DNA of 64,000 bases from Treponema sp. Its GTDB lineage: Bacteria > Spirochaetota > Spirochaetia > Treponematales > Treponemataceae. Where the stretch lies: positions 1-64,000 of the forward strand of contig JAFZRP010000112.1 in assembly GCA_017619795.1 (NCBI GenBank), written 5' to 3'. Below are positions 49,920 through 62,100 of the stretch, piece after piece. Made by a program: the position numbers and the translations under genes. The notes beneath the pieces were generated by a model. The model did no database searches. It had not been told where the DNA came from and was given only the letters and a program-made list of their open reading frames with translations. Positions within the stretch are counted from its first letter, which is position 1. Every line of letters starts with the position of its first letter.

Positions 49920-51983
49920 ATGGCTGAACAGAATAATGAAAATCAGGGAACCGTTAAAAAAGCAAAGAAGCAGCGCAAAGAATCACTTATTGTTAAATAT
50001 GGTTCAATTGCCTTTTTTGAAATTCTTACAATTATTTCACTTTTTCTTTGGTTTACAACCCGAAATATAAAAGCTCCTATTAAATACATATATGATGAAT
50101 CGGTTGAAAACTTTCTGGATGCAGCTATAGATAATGTACAATCCTGGTTTGAAAATCAGGTTACTGTTATGAATGTATTCCAGCGGGCTGTTGTTGATGC
50201 TACAGATAATCCTGAAAACATCAAAAAAAGAATAAAAACAGTTCCAAAGCCGGAAGGTTTTGAATATGTAATGGTTTTCTGGGATACAAACCATGATGCA
50301 AAGGACGGCGGACCGGAAACCTTTAATACAAAGGGCGGTTCTTCTGTAGCCGGTATTCTTCAGAAGGAATACTATGTGAATCACCAGAAGAGCAATGTTG
50401 CTGTATGGCTTGAATCTCCTCGTGTAGCAGCAGCTGGTGGTTTTACAATGCCGCTTTTTGTTAAATCAGAATTTGTTGATGAAAAAACCGGTAAAAAGGT
50501 TAGCGGTGGTTGTGTAGGCTTCCTTGAGCTAGAGCCAATCAATAAACTTGGAAAATCTTTCTATGACACAGGTCGTATTTCTATTTATGATGATACAAAT
50601 ACAATTCGTGCCGGAGAAGATATTCTTGCGGAGGAAGATAAGTCTCATCTTGAAATATATACAAGAACCTTTGATATTGCTAATAAGACCTGGACAGTTG
50701 TAGCTTCTGTTGAAAAAAATGAAATGCATATAATTTCAAACCAGTTGCAGAGACTTTCTTTAATTGGTGGAGTAATAATTGCAATTATTCTTGTAATTCT
50801 TGAGTGTTTTATCATCAAAATCATCCTTGATAAGTTTACAAATATTAAGAAGAATATTGATGATCTTAATACTGGCGATAAGGATCTTACAAAGCGTTTA
50901 ACTATCTATCATAACAATTCAATTTCTGAAGTAAAACGTTCGGTAAATACATTTGTTAATACTGTTCACGAAACAGTCCGAGATATTGGTAAGGCAAACT
51001 CTAATCTTAGGGAATCCTTCGAAAATGTTAAGACTCAGCTGGATGCAACAAAATCTCAAATGGACAATATTTCAAGCGAAATCCAGATTGCGTCAACTAC
51101 ACTTGAAGCCGAGGATAAGAGCGTAACAGATACAAGTGCACTTGTTACACAGATTTCTTCTAACATTGGAACTCTTACTCAGATGATTGATTCTCAGGTA
51201 GAAGCAATTACTCAGGCTAGTGCCGGAATTGAACAGATGATTGGAAATATCCAGTCTATTACTACTTCCGTAGATAAGATGGCCAGTGATTTTACAGAGC
51301 TTAATGCTGCAACTGTAGAAGGAATTGAAAAGAACCGAATCGTAAACGAGCTTTTGAACACTGTTCTTGCACAGAGTAAATCTTTGCAGGATACAAACAT
51401 GGTTATTGCAAATATTTCTTCTCAGACAAACCTTCTTTCTATGAATGCTATGATTGAGTCTGCACACGCTGGTGAAGCAGGAAAGGGCTTTGCGGTTGTT
51501 GCTGAAGAAATCCGTAAGCTTGCTGATACTTCTGCTGCTCAGTCAAAGAATATTGGTGAAAACCTTAAGCTCATTGCAGAAAATATCCGCAAGGTAGTTG
51601 AAAGTGCTAACTTGAGTAAGGCAAGCTTTGAGGTTGTTTCTGATAAGACAAATAATACTTCCGAACTTGTTTATTCTATTAAGCAGGCAACAGAAGAGCA
51701 GAGTGAAGGATCTATGCACCTGCTCGAAACTCTTGCTAAGATGAATACTATTTCCGGCAGTGTTCAGCGTTCCAGCAAAAAGATTGGAGACCGTGCACTT
51801 GCAGTTCTTGATTCAATTGAAGGCCTTAAGGAATCTTCAAAGAACATGGCAAATAACTTCAACAAGATTGTAAGCACAACAGAAGTTACTCAGGAGACTA
51901 CCCGTAACCTCCACCAGCTTACTGAGGATATGAATCAGGCTGTAAACGATATTTCTGACCGTATTGACGAGTTTAAGGTTTAG
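49920..51983 (+). CDS. Methyl-accepting chemotaxis protein
   Basis: A 687-residue receptor. The first transmembrane helix (about residues 22-45) is followed by a periplasmic ligand-binding region to about 265, a second helix ([20 protein letters not shown]), a HAMP-like linker and the signalling domain. The hairpin tip is clear: [20 protein letters not shown] then [16 protein letters not shown]. The ligand domain ([19 protein letters not shown] and others) resembles dCache-type domains but I cannot name a ligand. Of two ATG codons, 49920 has AAGGGG seven bases upstream and is preferred to 49914. Its 3' end overlaps the convergent YcaQ-like gene by 11 bases. Confidence 0.95.
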   Translation: MAEQNNENQGTVKKAKKQRKESLIVKYGSIAFFEILTIISLFLWFTTRNIKAPIKYIYDESVENFLDAAIDNVQSWFENQVTVMNVFQRAVVDATDNPENIKKRIKTVPKPEGFEYVMVFWDTNHDAKDGGPETFNTKGGSSVAGILQKEYYVNHQKSNVAVWLESPRVAAAGGFTMPLFVKSEFVDEKTGKKVSGGCVGFLELEPINKLGKSFYDTGRISIYDDTNTIRAGEDILAEEDKSHLEIYTRTFDIANKTWTVVASVEKNEMHIISNQLQRLSLIGGVIIAIILVILECFIIKIILDKFTNIKKNIDDLNTGDKDLTKRLTIYHNNSISEVKRSVNTFVNTVHETVRDIGKANSNLRESFENVKTQLDATKSQMDNISSEIQIASTTLEAEDKSVTDTSALVTQISSNIGTLTQMIDSQVEAITQASAGIEQMIGNIQSITTSVDKMASDFTELNAATVEGIEKNRIVNELLNTVLAQSKSLQDTNMVIANISSQTNLLSMNAMIESAHAGEAGKGFAVVAEEIRKLADTSAAQSKNIGENLKLIAENIRKVVESANLSKASFEVVSDKTNNTSELVYSIKQATEEQSEGSMHLLETLAKMNTISGSVQRSSKKIGDRALAVLDSIEGLKESSKNMANNFNKIVSTTEVTQETTRNLHQLTEDMNQAVNDISDRIDEFKV

Positions 51984-53208
51984 AAGCGGAAGTTAGTATT
52001 TCTACAATCTCATTCTCGCTAAAACTCACTCCAAGGTACTCGCTGAACCTTTTGAATGCCTCTGTCACAGCCGTTACCATTTCGTCTGTGACAGTTACAC
52101 CTGGTTCCCACCACCAGTTCTTAATTTTCAGCGAACTGTCCGCCACTGCTTTATCGAACTTGTCCCGCTTTATGGCTTCCGGTTCAAATCGGGCAATAAA
52201 CTGGTTTTTATAAAGCACCGGTAAAACATAATAACCGAACTTTCGCTTTGCGGCAGGAGTATAAACTTCCCAGGTGTAAGCAAAATTGAAAATCTCTTCT
52301 ATGAGGCCGCGGTCCCAGATAAGGTTATCCAGCGGAGCAATAAACTGTGCGATATTGTTTTTGACAGGCTTTCCAAGAAGGTCTTCATCTTCTTTTCTGA
52401 TATAAAAGCTTTCCTTTGAGCCTTCAACCTTAAGCTCAACAAGAGAACCTTCATCTACAAGCTCACGAAGAAGCTGCGTTCTGAGCTTTGAATCTGAAAC
52501 ATAAAAGCCAAGCCAGGTGCCGCCGTTTTTGTTCCATACTAAGCCGACTGCACCGATTCTTCGTTTGAGATACCATTTTGCAAAATCGTGGTCGGTGATG
52601 AAGGGATCTGTTGCTGTCAGTATTTCTTTTGGGAAAAGATTTTCACTTAAATCATAAACCTTGTGGGTTTTCTGCTTCGAGCTTATTCCAAGCACACCTG
52701 AGTGATAAAGATAATCCAGTGCTGCGCTCGAAAGCTTTTTGTGTCCCCAGCGGCCGGAATCTACATTCCCGCCAATATTGATTTTATTTGCAGGCTGAGG
52801 TCCGTTTTCGCGGATAAAGGCTTTTATTTCATCAAGCAACTCAAGTGCCGCAAGCGAGTTTCTCCAGGTTAAAATGTCCTTAAGCTGTTCTACCGTTTTC
52901 TGCCTGATTCGCGCCATTGCCGGATAATCCTCCAGCGGGATAATCGAAATCATTTTGTCGGCAGCATCATAAAGCGCACGTTCTTTGTAAAGCAAATCAA
53001 ACAAAAGCTCAGGCTTATAATTTTTTATGCGAGACTGGAGTACAAGGTCAGGATTTTTCCCAACAACGTTCAACGGATCAAACTGAATACAGCGAACTTT
53101 CTGCATATATTCCACAACACCATCACGGCCGTTAAGCTTTCCGTTCCCATTAAGGTTCTGATAATTTACGAGAAAGTTTCTTGCGGTTTCTTTTGATATT
53201 GTGGTCAT
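51973..53208 (-). CDS. AlkZ/YcaQ-family DNA glycosylase-like protein
   Basis: A 411-residue winged-helix protein of the HTH_42/YcaQ family. The catalytic-loop motif Q-F-D is at residues 42-44 ([15 protein letters not shown]), as in the YcaQ subgroup that unhooks DNA interstrand crosslinks. Other family features are [20 protein letters not shown]-like ([20 protein letters not shown]) and [20 protein letters not shown]. Predicted role: base-excision removal of bulky or crosslinking alkyl adducts in cytoplasmic DNA. GAGGGAAAA lies before the ATG. It is 20 bases downstream of the alpha/beta hydrolase in the same direction. Confidence 0.88.
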   Translation of the reverse strand: MTTISKETARNFLVNYQNLNGNGKLNGRDGVVEYMQKVRCIQFDPLNVVGKNPDLVLQSRIKNYKPELLFDLLYKERALYDAADKMISIIPLEDYPAMARIRQKTVEQLKDILTWRNSLAALELLDEIKAFIRENGPQPANKINIGGNVDSGRWGHKKLSSAALDYLYHSGVLGISSKQKTHKVYDLSENLFPKEILTATDPFITDHDFAKWYLKRRIGAVGLVWNKNGGTWLGFYVSDSKLRTQLLRELVDEGSLVELKVEGSKESFYIRKEDEDLLGKPVKNNIAQFIAPLDNLIWDRGLIEEIFNFAYTWEVYTPAAKRKFGYYVLPVLYKNQFIARFEPEAIKRDKFDKAVADSSLKIKNWWWEPGVTVTDEMVTAVTEAFKRFSEYLGVSFSENEIVEILTSASKP

Positions 53209-53228
53209 TTATTTTCCCTCAGTCACAA

Positions 53229-54038
53229 TTATTCGCGCTCGCAAAAATTATATACACGCTCGTAAAAATCTTTGCCCTCTTCAAAAGCTGAATGACCAAG
53301 TCCTTTATAAATGAATAATTCACTTTTTGTGATTCCCTTTTGCAGCTCGTACGGAGCTTCGTTTCCTACAGTGTTATCATCATCACCCGAAAGAATAAGA
53401 GTAGGGCAGGTGATTTTGTTTAACTCTGCTCGGGCATCAAAGCTCATAATTGCATTTGCATTTCTCAAAAAGCGTTCATAATCCTTTGGCTTTGTAAAGA
53501 GTGCCATAAGCGGAAAAAACTTTCTGTATTTTTCGAGATATGCTTTTGAGTACATTTTTTCTGCAGTATCAACCATCAACGAAACATGATCCTTTTTCTC
53601 TGCCATTTCTATCCAGCTTCCAACAGCAGCTTTTACAACCTCATTGGCGTAAGGGGTTGTAACTCCAAGAATAAGCTTTTCCACAACCTCCGGATAATCA
53701 ATTGCAATATACTGCGAAATCATGCCGCCTTGTGAAACGCCAAGAACGGACGTTTTTTCAATACCGAGAGCTTTAATCGCTTTTACCTGATCCTCCGCCA
53801 TCTGACGGATTGTATAATTTTCAGGCATTTTATTTTTTCTGCTGAACATATACACAGTGTAATTTTTCATAAACTTTTTGTACGGGCCGGCAAGTATAAA
53901 TGCTTTTCCTTTTACTGTTGCAAGACCGTCTGATAAACCTGGAAGAACAATGAGTTTTTTTTCTCCCGAACCAAATGCCGCATAATACATTTCTGTATCA
54001 CCAAGCTTTACACATCCATTTCTATAATTTTTGCTCAT
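53229..54038 (-). CDS. Alpha/beta-fold hydrolase
   Basis: A 269-residue hydrolase with an intact Ser-Asp-His triad: nucleophile Ser102 in VLGVSQGGMISQY, Asp in LILSGDDDNTVG and His in KGLGHSAFEEG. The oxyanion-side loop is VLPGLSDGLATV. No signal peptide. It is an esterase- or lipase-like enzyme without identifiable substrate. GGAGG is seven bases before the ATG. It probably forms an operon with the YcaQ-like gene, though no functional link is clear. Confidence 0.9.
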   Translation of the reverse strand: MSKNYRNGCVKLGDTEMYYAAFGSGEKKLIVLPGLSDGLATVKGKAFILAGPYKKFMKNYTVYMFSRKNKMPENYTIRQMAEDQVKAIKALGIEKTSVLGVSQGGMISQYIAIDYPEVVEKLILGVTTPYANEVVKAAVGSWIEMAEKKDHVSLMVDTAEKMYSKAYLEKYRKFFPLMALFTKPKDYERFLRNANAIMSFDARAELNKITCPTLILSGDDDNTVGNEAPYELQKGITKSELFIYKGLGHSAFEEGKDFYERVYNFCERE

Positions 54039-54212
54039 TCCTTTACCTCCGTTAATTTTATCCGTGAAACTGCTTCTAATCAGAATTTAATTCAATATTT
54101 ATATATGTTCAAGATTATAATTTGACGCCTTTAAAAATCGTATGTTATAATTAACTATTAAATCCAAAAATGCAAAAAATTGAAAAATGCAAATTGAAAA
54201 AAGGAAGTAACT

Positions 54213-57200
54213 ATGAAAAAACATTTGCTGTTCATTTTTGCCGTATGTACTTTATTATCTGCTTGTAAGGTAGAAATTGATTCTTCAAGAGACAATCAGG
54301 AAAACCCGCCAATTGAAAAAATCTTATTGGTAAGTTATCAGACAGATTATGGTGAAATACCAGATTCCTTAAAAGATGGAATTGAAGTAAAAGAAAACAC
54401 CGTGCTTACCACCGAGCAGCTTCCAGTTCTTACAGCAGATGATGTTGTTTTTAAAGGCTGGTATGATGGGACAACATTGGCCGTTGCAGGTGAGTACAAG
54501 GTTACAAAAAGCGTAACACTCAAGGCTTACTGGAATACAATGTCAACGGTAACACTCAAAACAGATTCCGAAACAGTTTCTTCTATAATAAAGTGTACTG
54601 GAGAAATAATAGAAGAGTCCGAAATCCCTGTGCTTTCAAAAAACGGCTACACGTTTAACGGCTGGTTTGCAGAAGAAATACAGCTTACCGCAGGCTACAT
54701 AATTACAAAAGATATAACTTTTATTCCAAAATGGACAGCAAACGAATACACAATCACCTTTAATTCAAATAATACCGCAGCACAGACCTCTACTCAAAAG
54801 GTAACTTATGATACAACCGTAAAACTTGCAGAGTGTACCTTTACCTACGACGGTTACAGATTTGCCGGCTGGAATGTTTCTGCAGACGGAAAAGGTGCTT
54901 CTTATTCCGACGGTTCAGATTTTGCCGTTACAATTACAGAGAATATAACGCTTTACGCACAATGGGCAGAATCTGATCGTTACATTATCAAATATGAAAA
55001 CACAAACGGTGTAGATAACACAAATCCAGTTTCTTACCGCAAAACAGAAGGTGCAGCACTTACAGACCTTACCCCGCCAATCGGCTATATTTTTGAAGGC
55101 TGGTATGATTCTGCAGATTCAAATGGAAACGGAAGCGGTAATAAGGTAGAAAGCTGGGGTGTAAATCAGAAGACCGGCGACCTTACGCTTTATGCAAAGT
55201 GGAGCCCTAGAACAGATATAGTTTACAAGGTAGAGCACTGGCAGCAGAATATTGCTGATGATGGTTATACTCTTACAGAAACAGACACTTTAACCGGTAC
55301 AACCACAACCCAAACTAATGCCGTAGCAAAAGCATACACGGGCTTTAATTCAAAATCCTTTGAGCAGACAACAATTGCCGCAAACGGAAGCTCAGTTGTA
55401 AAAATCTATTACGACCGCAACCTCATCACTTATACGTTCAACGCAAACGGCGGAAACTGGTCGGGCGACACTTCAAATAAAACTGTAAGCGGAAAATATG
55501 GCGCCACAGTTACAGTTCCGGAAAATCCTGCGCTAACAGGATATACATTCAGTGAATGGAGTGCAGAAATCCCGGCAATCTTTGGTACAGAAAATCTTAC
55601 CTTTACAGCTAGTTATACCGCAAGTAATGCAACCGCGTATAAGGTAGAGCACTGGCAGCAGAATATTACTGATGATGGTTATACCCGTATTGCAACCGAC
55701 AATCTAACCGGTACAACCGCCACTCAAACAGCTGCTGCAGCAAGAACCTATACAGGCTTTACGTCAAAATCTTTTGAGCAGACTACAATTGCTGCAAATG
55801 GAAGTACAGTTGTCCGCATTGAATACGACCGCAACCTCATCACTTATACTTTCAACGCAAACGGTGGAAACTGGTCTGGCGATACTTCAAATAAAACAGT
55901 AAGCGGAAAGTACGGGGCAACAGTAACAGCTCCGGCCGCTCCAGCTAAAACAGGCTACACCTTCGGCTCCTGGAATGCAACAGTTCCGGAAACCTTTGGA
56001 TCGACAAATGTAACCTTTACCGCTCAGTGGGTAGAAGGTACAGGTACCGCATATAAAGTAGAACATTATCAGCAGAATGCAGATGATAATGAATACACAC
56101 TTAAAGATACCGAAAATCTTGTTGGAACAACCGCCGCACAAACAGCCGCAGCCGCAAAAACTTACGACAACTTTACCGCCGGTGCAGTAACTCAAGCCTC
56201 AATTGCCGCAGACGGCAGTACAATCGTAAAAATCTACTATACCCGCAACAATGTAACGCTTACGCTTAATCTTGACGGTGGTTCGCTTGGTACACAAACA
56301 GGTACGGCAACTATAACCGGTAAATACGGTTCAAGCTACACAATTGAAACTCCTGTAAAAACAGGCTACGCCTTTGCAAGCTGGAGCTCTACGCTTCCTG
56401 CAAAGCTTGAAAATGGAACTTACACCGCAATCTACACAGCAAACACAAATACTGCTTATACAGTAGAACATTATCAGCAGAATATTGATGATGATGAATA
56501 TACTTGCACCGAAACTGACAACTTAACCGGTACAACCGCAACTACAACAAGTGCAGCGGCAAAAACCTACACAGGCTTTACCGCAAACTCAGTTAGTCAA
56601 ACGACAATTGCCGCAGACGGAACTTCGGTTGTAAAGATTTACTATGACAGAAACACCATCACTTATACGTTTGATGCAGAAGGCGGAAACTGGTCAGGTT
56701 CAACTGCAAACCAGACCGTAAGCGGAAAGTTCGGTGCAACAGTAACAGCTCCAGCCGCTCCAACAAAAATGGGCTACACCTTTAAGGAGTGGTCTTCAAC
56801 AGTGCCTGCAACCTTTGGAGTATCACCTCTAATCTTTACAGCAACCTATAATGCAAATACAAATACCGTTTACAAGGTAGAGCACTGGCAGCAGAATATT
56901 GTTGATGATGGTTACGCTCCGCTTTCGGCAGAAACTGAAACTAAGTTTGGAACAACTGGTTCACAGACAAATGCTGTTGCAAAATCTTACGATGGCTTTA
57001 GAGCAAAAACTTTTTCTCAAGAAACAATATCCGCAAACGGCAACACAGTCGTAAAGATTTACTACGATAGAACTACCGCCACTTATACATTCAACGCTAA
57101 CGGCGAAAATGAAAGTGATGGTAAATGGAATGATAATTCCGAGACAAAAACTGTAAGCGGAAAGTATGGTGCAACGGTAGCTGCTCCGGCGAGTCCTACA

Positions 57201-59165
57201 AAGACTGGTTACACCTTTAGCGCATGGAGTGGAACTACTTCTGTACCGGAAACCTTTGGTACGGAAAATCTTACGTTTACAGCAAGTTATACAGCAAACA
57301 CAAATACTGCGTATAAGGTAGAGCACTGTCAGCAGAATGCGAATGATGATGAATATACGCTTAAAGAAACAGATGAGTTGACGGGAACGACTGCAACCAC
57401 AACTAATGCCGTTGCAAAATCCTACACTGGTTTTACAGCAAAATCATTTGAGCAGACGACAATTGACGCGAATGGAAGCACTGTTGTACGTATTGAATAC
57501 AATCGTGATGTTATTACTTATACTTTTAAGGCTGATGGTGGAAATTGGAATGGTACCACTGCAAATAAGACCGTAAGCGGAAAGTTTGGTGCAACAGTAA
57601 CAGCACCGGCGAGTCCTACAAAGACAGGTTATACCTTCAGTACATGGAGCGGAACTGTTTCTGTACCGGAAACCTTTGGTACGGAAAATCTTACGTTCAC
57701 AGCAAGTTATACAGCTAACACAGATACTGCGTATAAGGTAGAGCATTATCAGCAGAATGCTAATGATGATGAATATACGCTTGTTGCTACAGATAATTTG
57801 ACAGGAACAACGGCAACACAAACTACCGCTACTGCCAAAACGTATGAGCATTTTACCGCAGATACAATTACCCAGTCAGAAATTGCGGCAGATGGAAGTA
57901 CGGTTATACGTATAAATTACACTCGCGAAATTGTAACATTTACGCTTGTACTTGATGGCGGAAAACTTGGTGAACAAACAGGAACGATTACCCGTACTGG
58001 TAAGTATGGTCAGACTGTAAACATAAGTGCTCCAACTAGAACAGGCTACAGCTTTGAAGGCTGGAATACTGTCGGTGGAACAATGGCTTCTATATTTACT
58101 GCAAATACCACATATACAGCTAAGTGGAGTGCTGCGGGAGGAATAAGTGTTACGGTTTCAGAAAGTGATATTGTGGTTACGAAAACAGAAAATCATAACA
58201 TTATAACATTTACTGCTGAGGAATGTGATGAGTATATTTGGACATTTGAAGATACGGAGCTTGGAAGAGATCAAACATGCGAAATTGATACTTTAGTACT
58301 TTACAAGGGTATTTATACGTTATATCTTGAAGCAAAAAAAGGTAATAATTATTATTCTTATTTTGCACAAATAGAAGTTTTATTTGACAAAGCTTTAGTA
58401 GCAACTGCATCAACAATAGAAGATGTTTTACAAGCTATGACAGAAAGTGGTACAGTTTATGTAACAGGAAGAGTTACAATATCTGATATCAGAAGCATAA
58501 ATACGGCGTTAAAAAATTTACAAGCCTCAAAACCAGATATCCTTGTGTCACTTAATTTATCAAATGCAACTGGATTCTCAAAGCTAGAAGATGCAAGTGA
58601 AGTAAATACAAATCATGCATTTTATAATTGTACTAATCTCAAAGAGATAATATTACACAATTCAATAAGAACTATAGGTAATAATGCATTTAATGGTTGT
58701 ACAAACCTAACAAGCATTAACATATCAAGTTATACCGAAAGTATTGGTGAGGGAGCTTTCAGAAATTGTACTAATCTTGTTACTGTGAAAATAGCATCTG
58801 GAGTAAGTCGTATAGGGAACTATGCATTTTATAATTGTAAAAAATTAACTGATATTTCGTTACCTAATTCTTTGCAACGTATAGGAGAATATGCTTTTAG
58901 TGGCTGTACAAGTTTATCATATATAAAAATGCCAAAAAACCTAGCAAGAATAGAAGGATATGCATTCAAAAATTGTACATCACTTAAAGAAGCATTATTT
59001 TCAAATAGTAGTGATTGGAAAGCTGGTAATACAGCCATGGACGCTATAAATTTTATTGGTACACCATTTTTTGCACAAGTTATGGATGGTAATTTTGCCC
59101 AATTATTAACAGGACAATATGTCTCACGAGTTTGGAGAGTGCCCTATTTAGATAAAAACTCATAA
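54213..59165 (+). CDS. Giant InlB B-repeat surface lipoprotein with leucine-rich C-terminus
   Basis: A 1650-residue lipoprotein (lipobox LLSAC, Cys18). Residues about 40-335 are Listeria-Bacteroides B-repeat modules (TADDVVFKGWYDGTTL; NEYTITFNSNN; YRFAGWNVSADGKG). Residues about 337-1310 are seven copies of a ~138-residue unit starting YKVEHWQQN and ending in another B-repeat. The C-terminal ~240 residues are BspA-like leucine-rich repeats (AFYNCTNLKEIILHNSIRTI, AFNGCTNLTSINI). Such proteins sit on the outer surface and bind host or bacterial partners. AAGGAAG precedes the ATG. The second lipoprotein follows 11 bases later and shares the B-repeat scaffold, so the two probably form an operon. 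Confidence 0.92.
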   Translation: MKKHLLFIFAVCTLLSACKVEIDSSRDNQENPPIEKILLVSYQTDYGEIPDSLKDGIEVKENTVLTTEQLPVLTADDVVFKGWYDGTTLAVAGEYKVTKSVTLKAYWNTMSTVTLKTDSETVSSIIKCTGEIIEESEIPVLSKNGYTFNGWFAEEIQLTAGYIITKDITFIPKWTANEYTITFNSNNTAAQTSTQKVTYDTTVKLAECTFTYDGYRFAGWNVSADGKGASYSDGSDFAVTITENITLYAQWAESDRYIIKYENTNGVDNTNPVSYRKTEGAALTDLTPPIGYIFEGWYDSADSNGNGSGNKVESWGVNQKTGDLTLYAKWSPRTDIVYKVEHWQQNIADDGYTLTETDTLTGTTTTQTNAVAKAYTGFNSKSFEQTTIAANGSSVVKIYYDRNLITYTFNANGGNWSGDTSNKTVSGKYGATVTVPENPALTGYTFSEWSAEIPAIFGTENLTFTASYTASNATAYKVEHWQQNITDDGYTRIATDNLTGTTATQTAAAARTYTGFTSKSFEQTTIAANGSTVVRIEYDRNLITYTFNANGGNWSGDTSNKTVSGKYGATVTAPAAPAKTGYTFGSWNATVPETFGSTNVTFTAQWVEGTGTAYKVEHYQQNADDNEYTLKDTENLVGTTAAQTAAAAKTYDNFTAGAVTQASIAADGSTIVKIYYTRNNVTLTLNLDGGSLGTQTGTATITGKYGSSYTIETPVKTGYAFASWSSTLPAKLENGTYTAIYTANTNTAYTVEHYQQNIDDDEYTCTETDNLTGTTATTTSAAAKTYTGFTANSVSQTTIAADGTSVVKIYYDRNTITYTFDAEGGNWSGSTANQTVSGKFGATVTAPAAPTKMGYTFKEWSSTVPATFGVSPLIFTATYNANTNTVYKVEHWQQNIVDDGYAPLSAETETKFGTTGSQTNAVAKSYDGFRAKTFSQETISANGNTVVKIYYDRTTATYTFNANGENESDGKWNDNSETKTVSGKYGATVAAPASPTKTGYTFSAWSGTTSVPETFGTENLTFTASYTANTNTAYKVEHCQQNANDDEYTLKETDELTGTTATTTNAVAKSYTGFTAKSFEQTTIDANGSTVVRIEYNRDVITYTFKADGGNWNGTTANKTVSGKFGATVTAPASPTKTGYTFSTWSGTVSVPETFGTENLTFTASYTANTDTAYKVEHYQQNANDDEYTLVATDNLTGTTATQTTATAKTYEHFTADTITQSEIAADGSTVIRINYTREIVTFTLVLDGGKLGEQTGTITRTGKYGQTVNISAPTRTGYSFEGWNTVGGTMASIFTANTTYTAKWSAAGGISVTVSESDIVVTKTENHNIITFTAEECDEYIWTFEDTELGRDQTCEIDTLVLYKGIYTLYLEAKKGNNYYSYFAQIEVLFDKALVATASTIEDVLQAMTESGTVYVTGRVTISDIRSINTALKNLQASKPDILVSLNLSNATGFSKLEDASEVNTNHAFYNCTNLKEIILHNSIRTIGNNAFNGCTNLTSINISSYTESIGEGAFRNCTNLVTVKIASGVSRIGNYAFYNCKKLTDISLPNSLQRIGEYAFSGCTSLSYIKMPKNLARIEGYAFKNCTSLKEALFSNSSDWKAGNTAMDAINFIGTPFFAQVMDGNFAQLLTGQYVSRVWRVPYLDKNS
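55221..58149 (+). repeat. Seven tandem ~414-bp coding repeats
   Basis: Units begin (Y-K/T-V-E-H-W/Y/C-Q-Q-N) at 55221, 55635, 56049, 56454, 56868, 57309 and 57729. The spacings are 414, 414, 405, 414, 441 and 420 bases, all multiples of three. Within units the phrases GGNWSG, TVSGKYGATV and EQTTIAANGS recur nearly unchanged. Long identical DNA stretches make the array prone to in-frame recombination. It is extracellular beta-rich spacer. Confidence 0.9.
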
Positions 59166-59176
59166 GGAAGTATTAT

Positions 59177-62100
59177 ATGAAAACAATATCAAAAATCATT
59201 CAATTTATAACATTTAGCATTCTTCTTATCTCTGTATTATCCTGTTCAAACTTTATGAAAAATAAAGCCACGGAAAAATCGTACATTACGCTGAGATTGA
59301 AAGAAACAGAACGTACTGTTTTTCCTGTTGTTGAGTCGCTCACTAATCTTGAGCTAAAAGGAAAAAAATTTGGAGGTACGGAAAAAACGCTGGGAACTTG
59401 GAATACGATAGACGAAATGCAATCAGCTATGATTCCTATATCCACAGGAGAATGGACTTTTACTCTAACCGCAAAAGCTGGTGAGGCAGATGGAACAACG
59501 CTTAGTGGAACAATCGAAAAGCAGATTGTACTTGGAGTAAACACACTCAGTTTTGTCCTTTCAATTAGTGATGATGGAGCGGGTGATGAGAATAGCATTG
59601 GTTCTTTCAATATCACTCTTAATTATGCTAATGCAAATAATGCCAATAATGTATCTTATGCTAATGCCTCACTTGAAGACATGGATGGAACAATTGTTGA
59701 ATCGAAACAACTTACACCTTCATCATCAAAAACAGTAACATTCGAATCCAGCAATATTTCAGTTGGAACTTACCGTGCAATCATAAAGTTTTACGCTACA
59801 AAAAACGGAGCTAGCTTCGAAATCGGTAATTACCGTGAGCTCGTCCAAATTTCTAATGGATTAACATCATCAGCCACTCGACAAATAGAAAGCTTTGAGA
59901 ATGTTTATACAATTACTTATTATTTGAATGGAGGTTCTCTAGCTGCTGGTTCAATTCAGCAAGAAACCTTTACAAGAAAAACAAACGTAGTTTTACCATC
60001 TCTTGAAAAATCATATTATACATTCGTTGGTTGGTATACTGATAAAGATTGTTCAAATGGCAATGAAATTTCAATAATTTCAAATATTACAAAAAATATA
60101 AGTGTATATGCTAAATATACTCCAATTGAATATTCTATAACTTATAATTTGAATGGGGGCACTAACCCTGCTGATACAATTGCAACCTACACAATTGAAA
60201 GCAGTACAATTACATTACCAACCCCAACTAAAAGTGATTATGTATTCAGAGGCTGGTTTGAAGAAGAAGATTTTAGTGGAACGAAGAAAACTTCGATTTC
60301 TAAGGGATCACATGACCCAAAAATACTTTATGCGAAGTGGCTTAAGAAGTGTACGGTAAGTTTTGTAACAGAACATGGAACGAAACCTTCAAATTTATAT
60401 TTAGGAGAAGGAGAAACACTTACTTCTGAACATCTACAATCTCTTACGTATGATGTTTGGATTTTCCTTGGATGGTATACTGATTCTAGCTATGCTAACG
60501 ACAAAAAGGCAAATGTTGGACAAATAGTTACTGATAATCTAACTCTATATGCAATGTGGGAATTAGATGATGGCTTTGTATTTGTAGAAGGCGGTACTGT
60601 AGAAGGAAGCAATATATATAATCAGAATACTGATTCTAATGGTTCATTTATAGGTGCATTCCCTGCAGGAAGAACAGTAACCTTGAATAGCTTCTATATA
60701 AGTGACCATGAGCTTACACAAGGTGAATATGAACAATACTGCTGTTATACATCCTCTATACCAACCTCAGAATATGGAATAGGTAAGAGTTACCCAGCCT
60801 ATTATGTAAGTTGGTATGATGCAATTGTCTACTGTAACCTTAAGAGTATGGCAGAAGGCTTAATTCCTTGCTATTCATTATCTGACGAAACTGACCCCAA
60901 AAAATGGACTGGAATAAAGAAAAGCAATGGAAAATATTCCTGTAGCTATACAAGCTCAAATCCTATTTGGGATTCTTTAGAGTGTGATATGACTGCTGAC
61001 GGTTACAGACTACCAACTGACGCTGAGTGGGAGTATGCCGCACGCGGTGGACAGAAAACATATGGAACAGATGCATTTGCATATTATTTTGCAGGTGCGG
61101 AAACAACTGATTACTTTACACAAAACAACAGTGATTTGGATAGTGTAGGTTGGTATAACTCTAATTCATCCCAAAAAACAAACATCGTAAGGTGTAAAGA
61201 GCCTAATGCACTTGGTTTGTACGATATGAGCGGAAATGTTTTTGAATGGTGTTGGGATTTGTATAGTGACTCTGTTGGTACAGGAATCGTGTGTAATCCT
61301 TGTGGTGCGTCATCTAGCTCTTATCGCCTCAATCGCGGTGGTGGCTGGGACTTTGATGCCACCTACTGTTGTGTTTCTCATCGGGGCAAAAACGAACCAT
61401 ACTTCCGTGGCTACAGCAACGGTTTCCGGCTTGTTCGCTTAGCAGAAGCAGGAAATTATAATGTAAATTATGTTACAACACACGGTAATCAAACAGATTC
61501 AACTAGTGTACGAAATGTTCTTACTTCTAAAAATCTGCCATATCTTGTAGAAAGTGGATGGGTTTTCCTCGGCTGGTATACCGATAATAGCTATGATATA
61601 AACAAAAGAGCAAGTATAGGACAATTTGTAGATAATAACCTTACACTCTATGCAAAATGGAAGGAGTGTTCAAGTTCAAATGACGGTTTTGTGTTTATAG
61701 AAGGTGGAACTGTAGTTGGAAGTGATGATTACGATAATAGTGAACATAATAGTAGTAGTTCAGGTGTGTTTAAAGAAGGTAGAACAGTAACCTTAAGCAA
61801 CTTCTATATGAGTGATCATGAGCTTACGCAAGGTGAATATGAACAATTCTGTTGTTATACATCATCTTCACCAGACTCTAAATATGGTGTTGGTACAAAT
61901 TACCCAGTTTATTACATAAGCTGGTATGATGCAATTGTATACTGTAACCTTAAGAGTATGGCAGAAGGCTTAATTCCTTGCTATTCACTTTCTGGAGAAA
62001 CAGATCCTAAAAAATGGACAGGGATAAAGGAAATCAATGGGAAATACTCCTGTAGCTACACAAGTTCAGATTCTACATGGAACTCAATCAACTGTGATAT

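Noticed and set aside
52066-52098. CTGTCACAG...CTGTGACAG inverted repeat, considered as another palindromic element or operator
   Set aside because: It lies inside the YcaQ-like coding region and is explained by the repeated residues [10 protein letters not shown]; it lacks the TGTCATT...AATCT frame of the other elements.
55887-57851. Long open frames on the minus strand within the giant repeat lipoprotein gene, giving Cys- and Ser-rich proteins
   Set aside because: They are antisense shadows of a Thr/Ala-rich coding array; they recur once per repeat unit, have no ribosome site and no plausible protein composition.
55221-58149. Regular repeats considered as a CRISPR-like array
   Set aside because: Units are about 414 bases, coding and in frame, with no short repeat-spacer structure and no cas genes.
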